Shown piece after piece: positions 34,747 through 45,563 of a stretch of DNA of 64,000 bases. Location of the stretch: assembly GCA_009103225.1 (NCBI GenBank), contig RHPI01003041.1, positions 205,439-269,438 of the forward strand, read 5' to 3'. The stretch is from Chlorokybus atmophyticus. Taxonomy: Eukaryota; Streptophyta; Chlorokybophyceae; Chlorokybales; Chlorokybaceae. Position 1 is the stretch's first letter. Every line of letters starts with the position of its first letter. A program made the translations under genes and the position numbers. Under the pieces are notes generated by a model that did not search any database, was not told where the DNA came from, and saw only the letters and a program-made list of their open reading frames with translations.

Positions 34747-37529
34747 CTAGCAGATGAAGTTGTCGGATACCTTTATGGACGTGTCGCGCACAACGTTGTA
34801 CCCGCCCTCGCCATCATACGACACGTCATCGTTGGCAACCGTGTCAGACGTGTAGTTGTAGCAATAGCTTCCCTCAAACAGAATGTTGTTCTCATTGTCC
34901 TCGCTCTCAAGTATTGTTGTCGGGTAGAGATACGAGTCTGCCGTATATTTGTCGAACGTGTCCGTGTGGGAGAGAGTTGTAGATGTAAATGTTGTGAGGG
35001 ATGGGTCCTCCTTGGAGGGTGTCAATGTCTTCTTGATGTCGACGGTGTATGCGTCCATATAGTTGTAAGTGCATGAGTAGTGGTGGCAACTTGTATAGCG
35101 GTCGTTCACGTACGTGTGCACCGCCTCGTCCGTCTCAACGGGGTGCTGGCCGCGTATGAACCGCTTCTGTATGGCTCTGGACTCCACAAACTGCAGTGCA
35201 ATGATGATGATGTCCTTGCGTGCGTGTGCATGTGTGTATCTGCACACGCGCACGCATGCATGTGCGAGTTCACACGTGTACTCTTACAACGCATATGCAC
35301 AAACACGACACACACATACACACACATACACACATATATGCATACACACGCAGTGCCCTACAGCTTGCTTACCAGGCGGTTCTTGTCAAACTCGAAGAGA
35401 AGCCCTTGGTAGTTAAATACATGTGCGATTGCCAGCTGACTGTGGGAGTAGTCCCATCTCTGGGATCCAACCTGAAACACAACACACAGTGTGACACACA
35501 TGGACACGCGCCCACCCACCCACCCACCCACCCACACACCCAAACTCACTTGCACGTAACCGCGGGTCAAAACTTCAGTCCAAGCTTCGGCATAAGTAGG
35601 ATCATAATATTGGGGTCCCCCGCCACCGTGCAAGAGGTACTCGTCGGGTGCGGGTTGATCCCCGAGGCTCTTATCAAACAAGGGCGTATGGCGTGCGAGC
35701 GTGAGACGGCCCAAAGTGCGTGTCACGTTCGCGAGCCACACGAGCAAGTTGGCACCCACCAACACTTTTGTGGTCTCGGGGCTGCGAAAAGAGAAGTTGT
35801 GGGGTTTTCGCTCGGCCAACACGCCCACAAATGGGCTTGCCAGCACCGTGAATGCGGGTATCACAGCGGAGTGCGTGAACTCCACATTGGGCGCGTACAC
35901 GTGCCCAACAGCGTCGTTATTGATGAACACCTGTACGCGTACATGTACAAAACAGGTTCACATCTGCTTGAGCCATGCATACAGCGTGGCTCATCGAGCA
36001 GTCATAACATGCTTACCATCACTTGCCCGTATGTTATGATACGCGTTTCAACTTCTGGCGGCCGGGAAGCATACACCTGCAAGTTTACACGTGCGTGTGT
36101 GCGTGAGCCTGTGTGCATGCGTGCGTGCCTCTACGTGCGAGTTCGCATGCATAGGCACACGCTTGCAGGCATGTCTGGGCGTGTGTGTCATTGTGCATGC
36201 ACACGCACACCCAGACAACACTATCTGAGTGTCTGGTTTATTACCATACACGCACACACATGCACTCGCGTGCGTGCGAATATGCTTGCGCGTAACGCGC
36301 GCAAACTTATCAGTCAGTTGCACTTCACTAACACATCCCATACGCAAGCGCACCTCAATCTGAGCTTTGAACGGATTGGGCGGTATGTCTGCATTCGCAA
36401 TGCGTGTGCTGACATCCGGGTCTGCCCACCTCTTACCAGTGGCCGCATCATAAATGATAGGTACCACAACATCAGGTACATACGTGCTCCCGAGGGCGGC
36501 TGCAGGAAAGCTTGACGACGTGCCATAGAAAGTGCACACAGCCGTCACGTTGCGGGCGCTTGAGTCTGCTGAGGGAGGAGCGTCGAAGCCGATTACCACG
36601 GGAAGCGGGGATGTTGAGCGAAAGATGGACGCATACTGTGTGACAGGCAGCAGCGAGTTTGCATCCCACCTTGAAAACAACCAAATACATGCACCTTTGT
36701 ATGCATGGCCGCGTACATGCCCGCATGTGCACGTAGGAAAATGTGTGTCATGACAGTGCAATCCATGCATTCTGACCTTTGTGACATCGGCTTCAGCACG
36801 GAAGTACGTCTTGTTCGTTTTGGTCCACTCCATCCTTACGCGCATGACCTCAACACCTGTCCAAAAGCATCATATCAAACGCCAACCCCACCCATAAGCA
36901 CGAGCACGAGCACGAACACCCAGACAGGTAATGTGCATCTTACAAACAAACACCTTTAATGAACACAGCAACGGCGCGGTGGTACCCTTCTACATCTTCA
37001 GTCTGCATACTAAGTGCCAGCTTGATGCGCGACCAGGAAGTGGGGCAGTCTCCCGCAGTGGAGGCCGACGAAGGTGGTTGGAATGAGCCAGCTGAGTAGA
37101 AGCCGTTTGAGGTTGAGTTGACAGTTGTAATGCGAGCGATGGTCTGGTTGCATGAGGATACGCCGGAAGGCTCTGGAACCTTCACGAAGCCGGGAGTGAT
37201 CTGGGAAGCAAATGGATGTGAGACCCGAAGCGCATCAGATGCCTGATGGGATGCATGTATGCATTCAAGAATATGTGAGCTGAACTGTTAGTAGCGCGGA
37301 CGACAGAACGCGTTGGCATTGTGTTGGCATGTTGCACAGTTGCTGAGACATGCTGCACCAGCTTGCGACAGCATACAATTTGCTGCTGCTCACGGCGTAC
37401 ATTGGTGAAGTTGGAGGGGTCTGGCCAGGGCTCTGTTGTCGCCTGCGCCGCAGTGAACACCACAGCAGTAGCGGTCAGCACCAGCAACAGCACCATCATC
37501 GGCGCCGAGAACCACGTCCACCTCGCCAT
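34747..37529 (-). CDS. PNGase A-like peptide N-glycanase, right-arm copy
   Basis: Inverted paralogue of 17246-19998 with the same eight-exon structure: 37529-37401 (signal peptide and PDPSNFTN), 37200-36954, 36856-36777, 36635-36344, about 36077-36017, 35930-35550, 35471-35373 and 35190-34747, stop TAG. Exon 3 is identical in protein to the other copy and exon 2 differs at five residues. The last exon differs at nearly half its residues, with length changes in whole codons. All exons are open, so both copies look functional. The exon 4 to 5 join has the same uncertainty as in the partner. It is secreted by inference and would act on N-glycans. Confidence 0.75.
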
Positions 37530-39427
37530 GACTGTTACTGGCGGCGGCGGCGTTGATACAGACAGCAGCAAAATCCTGCTTGAGCACCTTCTTTCTGACA
37601 CAACTACCGTGGATATTACTATTCATAATCATAATCATCAACTACAAAGTACGTTATCAAGCATCACGTGAAGCGCTGGATGGCATACATTTCAAGAAGA
37701 GCGGCGGATTCATTGTATAGTTCACCTGCGCCTGACAACAACTCTCTTGCTGAGCTAAGATAATACATTAAGATCTGGCCTCTACGGTAGGTACGGACAT
37801 GTTTTATAGCTACTCATTGGTGCTTTTGCTGAGGTGCCAGTTCTTGCGCGTGCGGTACGGCACGCTCGACAAGAGGGCGCGCCGCTTCGACATGCCTCGC
37901 GTGGCCGCTGCAACCACTTGCTGTCGGCTTGCACAAAGCAGTCTTTGGGAACCGGCGTCACAGCCGGGTCCTCAAGACCACTGAGACCACTTGGTGCACA
38001 AGCAATTGACGACTTCACCACGTTCATCGAGGCATGATGTCTCGGACCGACGGGCCGCAGGCCGATGCTTTGGCGGTATTCATGATCACTGCCTGCAATG
38101 ACATCTGCGTCGGAGATTGTGCAACGGCTTCGCCCTGGCAACGGTCAACATTGCGGGTGCAGATGTCCCGGCGCATCAATGCATTACACAAGGCATGCAA
38201 CGTCCTTACGCCCTCACAATTCAATGTTGTAACCGGACGGGACATCTATCAAATTATCCTTTCAAGACCAACTTACGCTGATGCTCAGAGGAGCATTGTA
38301 GTCACAACAGACTAGGCCGGTCGCAACAATGGGTTAGGGAGGGGGTCCGTAACGACGGTTAGTCGTTGGGAGGTGATGGGAGAGGGTTGAAGGCGCCCTT
38401 TTAGGAAGGAACCTTGTTAGGCTTCATCTATAGGCCGCCGTTGAACCTTTGGGCTTTAATATGGAACCAATCAACTAAACCAAGTTACTAATTCTAAGTT
38501 AGAATATCAGTTTTTAATGTAGAACCAATAAAGATGTTTTTGCAGCTAAGCGCAAAACATAGCTAACCATTTACGGTAATGGCGGCGGTACTCAGTGAGC
38601 TTGTGATGGCGACAATGTGCTATAAAAGGGGTGATGGTGTTGTTGGTGAACAACATACACTAGCTAAGCGCACTTTGAGCATGCCAAATAGAGTTTTCAT
38701 CATGGGCAATGAGGATGTGTGTATGGTTGCAAGCTATAACACATTTGCTTTCTTTCAAGGACGCTGATGTGGGTAAGCACCATACATTAGCTAAGCACGC
38801 CGTTATCAGTATGCGCTGAGTTGCTGCGTGTGTGTGATGAAATGTCAAGCAATGTTGATCTCATCATCTGAGCCGAGATTATTAAGTTTGCAATTTATGG
38901 CGTTGCTGCGATGCTTTAGCGGTTTTGTAATTGCATTAGAGTTTGCATCGAGCTGCCCACAATGTGTGGCTTTCATTACGCGCTCAAGTGCTGCTTGCTT
39001 TGGCAAAAACACCAGCACTCTCAAGGAGTCTGTAGAATGTCGGCCTGACGCCGCAACTGCGACCGTAGCTTCCCACTTAAATCCTGTGCAAATAGCGATC
39101 GACGATTATAAGATCGAGGTTCATTCTCCACGAACCCCCTCTTATAGGTATAGTGATATTGATAGCTGGATTTGCAAGCCATAATGCTGCTCTTACGTCT
39201 GCTGCAGGCAAAGCTCATCACCTCCGTGTTTTATGGAGGCTATTGCGAACACGTCGTGTTATGCATGCGGCAGCAATTGCGCACTCAGGCACTGCTGTTA
39301 AACTGTCATTCACCACATCGTTGCAGTTTGTAAATGCCATTTGCAAGCTATTTGCTTGGCTTAACTAGTTAAGGTGAACATATTGAGAGGGGGGTAGATT
39401 GTTGCCATTTACATTTAATGTGCAAAG

Positions 39428-39490
39428 CCCCCCCCCCCCCNNNNNNNNNCCTCCATGGGGGGGTGGGGGGCGGGGGGTGGGTGGGGTGGT
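39428..39490. other. Poly-C / 9 N / G-rich junction
   Basis: Poly-C runs into N at 39441-39449 and then a G-rich stretch. A small assembly gap in a homopolymer. Confidence 0.9.
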
Positions 39491-40577
39491 TATAATTCTC
39501 TAGCGGCGAGAGCAATGCATATGTAGGTAGTGTCCCAGACAAAGAGCGGACGCTGCTGGCTTGCAATGAACTCCCTATTTGCATGCTTCAGTGAGAGTCA
39601 TCGACAGCGAACAAGATTTGAGTGTTATTTTAGCGCCACACCAAAGCTAAACCCCTTCTTTCACGTGTCGATGCGCCTGTACGCACTTAAACAAAGGCAT
39701 GGACGCAACTCTTTTCCCTTCGCCAATTTCAACACTTGACACAACCTTTCATTTACAACGGGCTAGCATACGCATCTTTTTTGATAATATCACCTTTACG
39801 GTGGGCAACGCAAACACGAGTTGTAGTTGCTCACGTCAAACTTTCCACCAACTTGATTAAGTAAGCCAATGGGTTGGGCATACACTATATAGTCGCCCAT
39901 CTCGCAAGCTAATCGCTTGGGCTATTGCTGACCCGCAACAGCAGCCATGTGGCTCTCATGCACAAAAGCAAAGCGGAGGTAATGTTGTGGTTGCACCCGG
40001 ATGATATTAATTGTTGTTTGTAGTGAGATTGTTCAGTTATCCCTTGCGCTTATGATTAACAACGGCAATAATGATTGATCTTACCAACATGACATCACGT
40101 TAAAAGTTTTACAAGAATGTGATATGCACGAATGTGCGATGCACAAATGCAGCGATATCAAAAGTGGCTGTCGCCCATCGAAGCAGCAATGCGATATGGG
40201 TTTCCTCTACACAATTTAGAGCAAACACAAGCCGCAGTTTAACAGTCGGTCAGCAGGTAGAGTGTTACCGATCACGACATTGTGATCGCAATGTTGTTTT
40301 CTCGAGCATTGGTATTGTTGTGAGTTACACATTGCATATGTGACTACGTTGTACACAGAGGTATTGTTGCGTGTAATGTAGTCACTATAAGCAATTATAC
40401 TATTAAAGTGAAACCAATTTATGTTGAATAATACATCAAGCGCCAGTGTCACAGTAGGTTTACAAGCACATGGCTTGACGCTTGCAAACCATGTATGGGC
40501 TTTAAACACACTACGGATACACGCACGCACGCACGCACATACACACACATATGTGTGTATATATGTATACATATGGT

Positions 40578-40580
<3 letters not shown>

Positions 40581-40619
<39 letters not shown>
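40581..40619. repeat. (CT)n microsatellite
   Basis: About 38 bp of CT repeat, preceded by ATGTGTATATATGTATAC alternating sequence. Confidence 0.95.
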
Positions 40620-40622
<3 letters not shown>

Positions 40623-42861
40623 CTGTTAACGGAAATATTCTCTTGGAGCAAAGTCTTAAGGAGGGTAGACTGTACAGACCAACAAAGTCACTTGTCCGTT
40701 CCGCACCGTACATGGTGCGGCCGGCATGAAGCATGTATGGTGCGTGATCCAGTATACCCCCACTAAGAGACCTCGCTTTAAGATAATAACCCTGCTACCA
40801 GCGTAGAATATGAGATTATCAAATGTTTTACACACAAACATTGATGCCTCCGAGAATATGCTGAACCGCGAAGAGCATAAATTCTTAACGCAAAAAGCAT
40901 TACCCCGCCAAAAGCATAAGATGTTCAAGGATAAGCAACATATATACTTTTAGCGAGGGTAGATTGAAGGTCGCGCGTTCGCGCTGGCGGGACCAATGAC
41001 GATTGGAATATAATAACATCATGAGTTGGCTTGCTGGCCGGCCCATACCATGATATATGATAAGCGACCCCGAAAAACACAGCTGATTTGAAAGAAGCCT
41101 TATCGTTTTTTGAGTGACATGGCTAATTGGGGGGGCATTTTGCTGGGGTAGGTGCATGCTTTTATTTCGATCAATAGATTTTACTGCTATTATTAGGCGG
41201 CATATCACCTACGGTAGATGATATGCAGCCTAGCTAACCAACCGCAAGAAGCATGCACAAACACAACATTGTTGGCAAGCGCAGCAACACAACAACACGA
41301 GCAAATGCAAGCCTTTCAACTCCACCTGGGGTGGGAGTTGAAAAACAACAATTCATATGATAAGTAGAGTAGAGTCAATAAGCATCTTCAGTATTCAATA
41401 AAACAGGTTGTCTTAATGGTATAGTGGCCCATTATACCACTATGAGTATGAGACGTGGTCAGCATGGTTGTTACAATCATCGCAATGTTTTCACGGCTCT
41501 CGAGTGTTCGTGCACGAGAAAAGTGGGTACCGAGTGGTCAAACTAGCAGATTAGAAGCTTAAGGCAAAGTAAGCGCAAAACTTCGTCAGAATATTATACC
41601 ACTATTATCATCATCCCGCGATGAAAAGCACGACCACCATAACATGCACCAGACCTATAGGACATGATCTTGATCAAAAGGTCGCTGCTTTGCGCTTGCC
41701 TGCAACGGGAGGCATAAATGAATGCAATGACAACAAATTGAACAAATCTACCATATAACTTAACAGCGCTGCAACCGAAGATAACAATTTGCTTGAGTTG
41801 AAGGAAAGGCCCGAGCAGTTGATGTTGATATAATTGATATAATTGCCGGCAATTATTTCAACATCAACATAACATCAATGTTAACGGCGCCACCAACATG
41901 AATGTTATCATGCTCACTGCGCATGGTATGATGATCGGGCATGGTAACATGAGCAGGAGCACGGCCAGCTGCACTAACTACAATGAGAACAAACCAAGTT
42001 AGTAACAATGACGGTCAGCATGATTAACGTAGCACTTGCCATTGCTGGCAACGCAAGCATCAACAAAGTGTTCGTTAGATGGTGTGGACAGCTCCAAACA
42101 AACAATACAAAACGCTAATTTATACAATGTAATTAACTAATTTGGCAATTTGGTAAGCAATTATTAGCAATGTGCACAAGGCACATACCATTGGGAGTGG
42201 GTGCGCCGTTACAAACAGCGCGAACCACCAGCTAACCTCCTGAGAATAATGATAACACTTGACCACCAGAAGACCACCACAACTAACAACAGCCGACAGT
42301 GACACACTGCGCTCACCAGCAGCAAAGGTGCAAGGACAATGGTTTAACCAAGTTGCCATCGGTCACATGAGGCAGCGAAGGAAGGTGCGGAGGTGATGGA
42401 AGAGGAGGCATAGGCAGCGGAGGAGGTGAAGTTCATCGAGGCATGTTACTCACATTTGGACGGTAGCGTATGAGGTAGTTGCAAGATAAGTCTGCTGTCC
42501 ATCGCTTTTCGAGGGCTGCGCTCGACGCGAAACATACCCTCGAGCATAGCGAGAGTCTCTATAGCTATGCATCTCATTGACCTTCCTCAAGACCTCCATT
42601 AATTTAATCGTATCATATACATGATATCTTATACTTTTGAAACAGGATATCAAATATTTCTTCATCGTTTCGTCCCGTTGTTAACTTACTGCATTCCAAC
42701 ATATCATCGCCAAGAAAGACATTCGATCTATACTGCACCCGCTGTGTAGGAAAAGATTGGTGAAGTTCTCATACTGTAACAGATAGGGGGGGTGGGGGTG
42801 GGGGGGGTGGGGGGATGGGGCATACATGAGACATGTAGCTCCCCCTATGGCAGCGACTTTT

Positions 42862-42935
42862 GCTGCCATAGCCTAGTGGTTAAGGCGCCGATGTTACACA
42901 TCCTGCGGAGTGTCTTGCTCTTGAATTAAAGAGAT
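42862..42935 (+). repeat. tRNA-derived sequence (possible SINE head)
   Basis: TAGCCTAGTGGTTAAGGC matches a Pol III A box and folds as a D arm (GCCT/AGGC around AGTGGTTA). It is followed by CCGAT-GTTACAC-ATC resembling an anticodon arm. The T arm and B box are poor (CTCTTGAATT), so it is not a functional tRNA. A G-rich homopolymer lies 20-70 bp upstream. Confidence 0.4.
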
Positions 42936-43592
42936 TATATATGGTAAGGATTCTGAGAAACGTGTCTCTTACAAGGCGAAATCTCTTATTCGAAGGTCTT
43001 TAATGGAGAGGTTGTACAATAGTAATACCGTAGTGCCAGGTATTGACGTTTGCATCGCATACGAAGTTTTTCAGTTTCATGTATTTTTGTTCACATGCAT
43101 GTATAGGCTATATCAGCATTATGTCGTATTCCGAGTACGAGTGTTCAGATGTATAACATGTTACAGCATCACATAACATCACGCAGTGTAAATTGCGTGA
43201 TGCTTGTGAGGCAACCTTGATATAAGCGCTTGTCTTCTCTTACACGAGGAAAGGGACCCTTCTTGTGCGAGGAAAAATGCAGGAAACAAACTTGTCTCTT
43301 AGTACGAGGTCAAACGGTTTTAAAGTTTAGTTGACCGATTTCTGCTGTCGTCTACACGGCGTCACGTCGCGACACGACTCTCTTGTCATCGTCATGATCG
43401 CGGGCGTGGATGGCCAGGGGTATAGCTAGAGGGTCTCCGCTGGGCCTGAGAAAGTAGTAGTGTGTGACGCCTCCGACAGTTCTGGTAAGGCGTGTTTGAT
43501 TTTTGCGTGCGTATATTGTCCCCCTGTTTGTTCACGGCTGCGCTACTTTCTGCACTGGCCATATATCAAGCATGCACATGTGTGGTTGCCAG

Positions 43593-43901
43593 AATCGCCT
43601 CGATGGCTTGTAGAAGCTACCGACCGAGTTTGTACCAAGCTGGACAGAATGCATGGGAAGCTTCAAGCCATCAATGCCAAGGCGGAGTCAACTCGCCTCC
43701 ATCTGATATCTATCAGCACTGCCTTGAAGCTTCAGCGTCGCGACATGCAAGCACTCCACACCCACATGGGAGCCACTGTTGATACTATGAGAAGACTCAA
43801 TGCTGAATATGCGGCGTTGGATGGCCATCTCCCCAAAGCCACGGATGTCATCAGGGAGAGGATCCGCCAGCGAAAACAACTCAGAGCCACCAGCAACGCG
43901 C
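43593..43901 (+). CDS. Coiled-coil exon of an unresolved gene
   Basis: The block is bounded by a TTGCCAG acceptor at 43592 and a strong donor GTAAGTATG at 43902. It encodes SPRWLVEATDRVCTKLDRMH, then an alternating-charge helix through MRRLNAEYAALDGHLPKATD and IRERIRQRKQLRATS. Composition and splice signals favour a real exon, but partner exons were not found with confidence. A short upstream block ending GACAGTTCTG with donor GTAAGG at 43484 may precede it. Confidence 0.35.
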
Positions 43902-44317
43902 GTAAGTATGTAAATGCTTAGGGTATCTCTAACACATTGGTTGATGTGCAGTGTTGTCTCACAGGCTGGTTGCATACTTTTGTGTACTTGTGCTTACTTG
44001 TGCTTGTGATGCCCAGAGATTCATGAGTTTGGTTAACTGATTCCGGGCATCGATATCCGCGAGAGGGATCTGAGTGTGGCGGCACAGTTCTTCAGGTGGA
44101 ACTTCCATTCAGGATGTTGGGCGCATGAAAACAGGAACAGCCATGTAAGACGATGCTTGTTCCTGGAGCGGTGCATTTGTCGAGTGCGTCGTACTGCATT
44201 GTCATCATCATCTGCGGAGGGGACCACACCTCTCTCAGGCATGCACCATGTGCAACATCCCGCCCTCAACTGTCATGAAGGTACAAGATACAGACAGTCC
44301 ACATTGCGGCAGCTGCC

Positions 44318-44722
44318 ATGACACTTGGACACAACTTGCCTTGTGTTGTCAGCAAGCGTGTCAGAGCGCAGCTGGCAGGAAGTCAGACTACGACGCGGTT
44401 TGTCGGCTCGAAGGAGGCTTTGGGTATGAACTTCTGGCTGGTCAGGGGATCAACAGAGCAGTGTTGGTTTCGCTGGACTCAATGTGTTCATTGTGTTGGC
44501 TACTACTGTTGGGACAATCACTCTCTGTTACATAACTCTAGTGGGAGTGTACGAGTGCCCCTGAACCTTGATGCGGGGATATCCAAGGACAGCTGGAGCT
44601 CTTGCTCACAAGATGGAGATTGCGCATCGTCTGTAGTATTGTGTTGCTGGCATGCAGAAGTCAGTATTTTGCTCTTACTGCAGGCAACAAGTACCCCCAG
44701 TGTTTGCTGTCATGGTGTGTGA
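44318..44722 (+). other. Cys/Trp-rich ORF, unassigned
   Basis: It reads NLPCVVSKRVRAQLAGSQTT, STEQCWFRWTQCVHCVGYYC and WDNHSLLHNSSGSVRVPLNL. The CVHC and neighbouring Cys/Trp could bind zinc. A second frame over the same DNA is also open with CxxC pairs (44248-44535), so the choice of frame is uncertain. It may belong to the exon at 43593-43901 or to a decayed transposon. Confidence 0.25.
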
Positions 44723-44899
44723 GTGAGCATCTCACCTGCACGTGGACTGGCCTTGTTGTTTGTTGGACTGGGATGCGGGGACCCTCCAGAACACGGTCGC
44801 TTTGGCGTTGGTAATGTTGGTAAGTGCCCAATCTGCATGTCCGCTCGCCTGAGCATCGGCTGATGTTGAGCAACTTGGTAAGCAGCCACACGCATACAC

Positions 44900-45560
44900 G
44901 CGCCTTAGCGCCAAGAGCGTGAGCTGGCGCCTAAGTCCATGCCAGACAGTGAAATGGCAAAGGGATTGCCGTTGATGCGATGTTGGCAAACAACGCGGCT
45001 TGCAGCTCTAGCTGGTAGTGTCATGTTGGCATGATAACAGATGACAACAAGAACAACATCATCAGCTTCATAATCAGATGTCCATGGACACCTGGGCACC
45101 AGTGCTGGACTCCGAGTAGCGTGGGGATGCGAGTGGATGCGTGTCGGCGATGTCGCTGCTGTTGTTATTGTTGTTATTGTGTGTGTCGTCGGTGATAAGC
45201 TGGGTGGCGTTGGTGCCCACGGGTTTGGCGATACTCGCAAGTGCACGTCACCAAAGGACTGGTGCTCGGGATCTGAGAGCAACCGCATTAAACTCATGTG
45301 ATTACATGTCATATAAGCATCGTGCTGTGTGCAAGTATACGCACATGTTCAGCAACATGTCGGCTTCATGTCAACACGCTTATCATGCAACCCACGGTGC
45401 ACGATTGGTATGTCAATAAGGTAAACTCGATATAGTTAATTATGCACACATGCATGTTCAGGCGCGTACACATGCATGTGCAGGCGCGTACATACGCACT
45501 GCGCAGGCATGCACACGGAGAGAGACAAGCCTAACAACACATTCCTCGCAACATAATGTA
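44900..45560. other. No gene recognised
   Basis: The poly-Leu frame near 45141-45210 comes from a TGTTGTTAT trinucleotide-like run. Downstream is CA/TG-rich sequence 3' of DNA2. Confidence 0.5.
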
Positions 45561-45563
45561 TCA

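Larger units (their letters stand above)
29270..37985 (-). repeat. Inverted segmental duplication, right arm
   Basis: This arm holds the coiled-coil gene (minus, 32970-29273) and the PNGase A-like gene (minus, 37529-34747) plus about 450 bp of its 5' flank, homologous to 16.8-17.2 kb. The last detectable similarity is near the CCAAAGACTGC words of the left arm (about 37940-37985). Confidence 0.85.
37990..43590. other. AT-rich, gene-poor region
   Basis: No recognised gene. A 93-codon ORF at 38034-38315 plus (MSRTDGPQADALAVFMITAC) is open but unmatched. The rest holds short chance ORFs, microsatellites and a tRNA-like sequence listed separately. Confidence 0.45.

Noticed and set aside
42862-42935. 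Functional tRNA gene
   Set aside because: No acceptable T arm, B box or closed acceptor stem.
45141-45210. Poly-Leu signal peptide of a secreted protein
   Set aside because: The hydrophobic run is the translation of a TGTTGTTAT simple repeat; no downstream coding signal.
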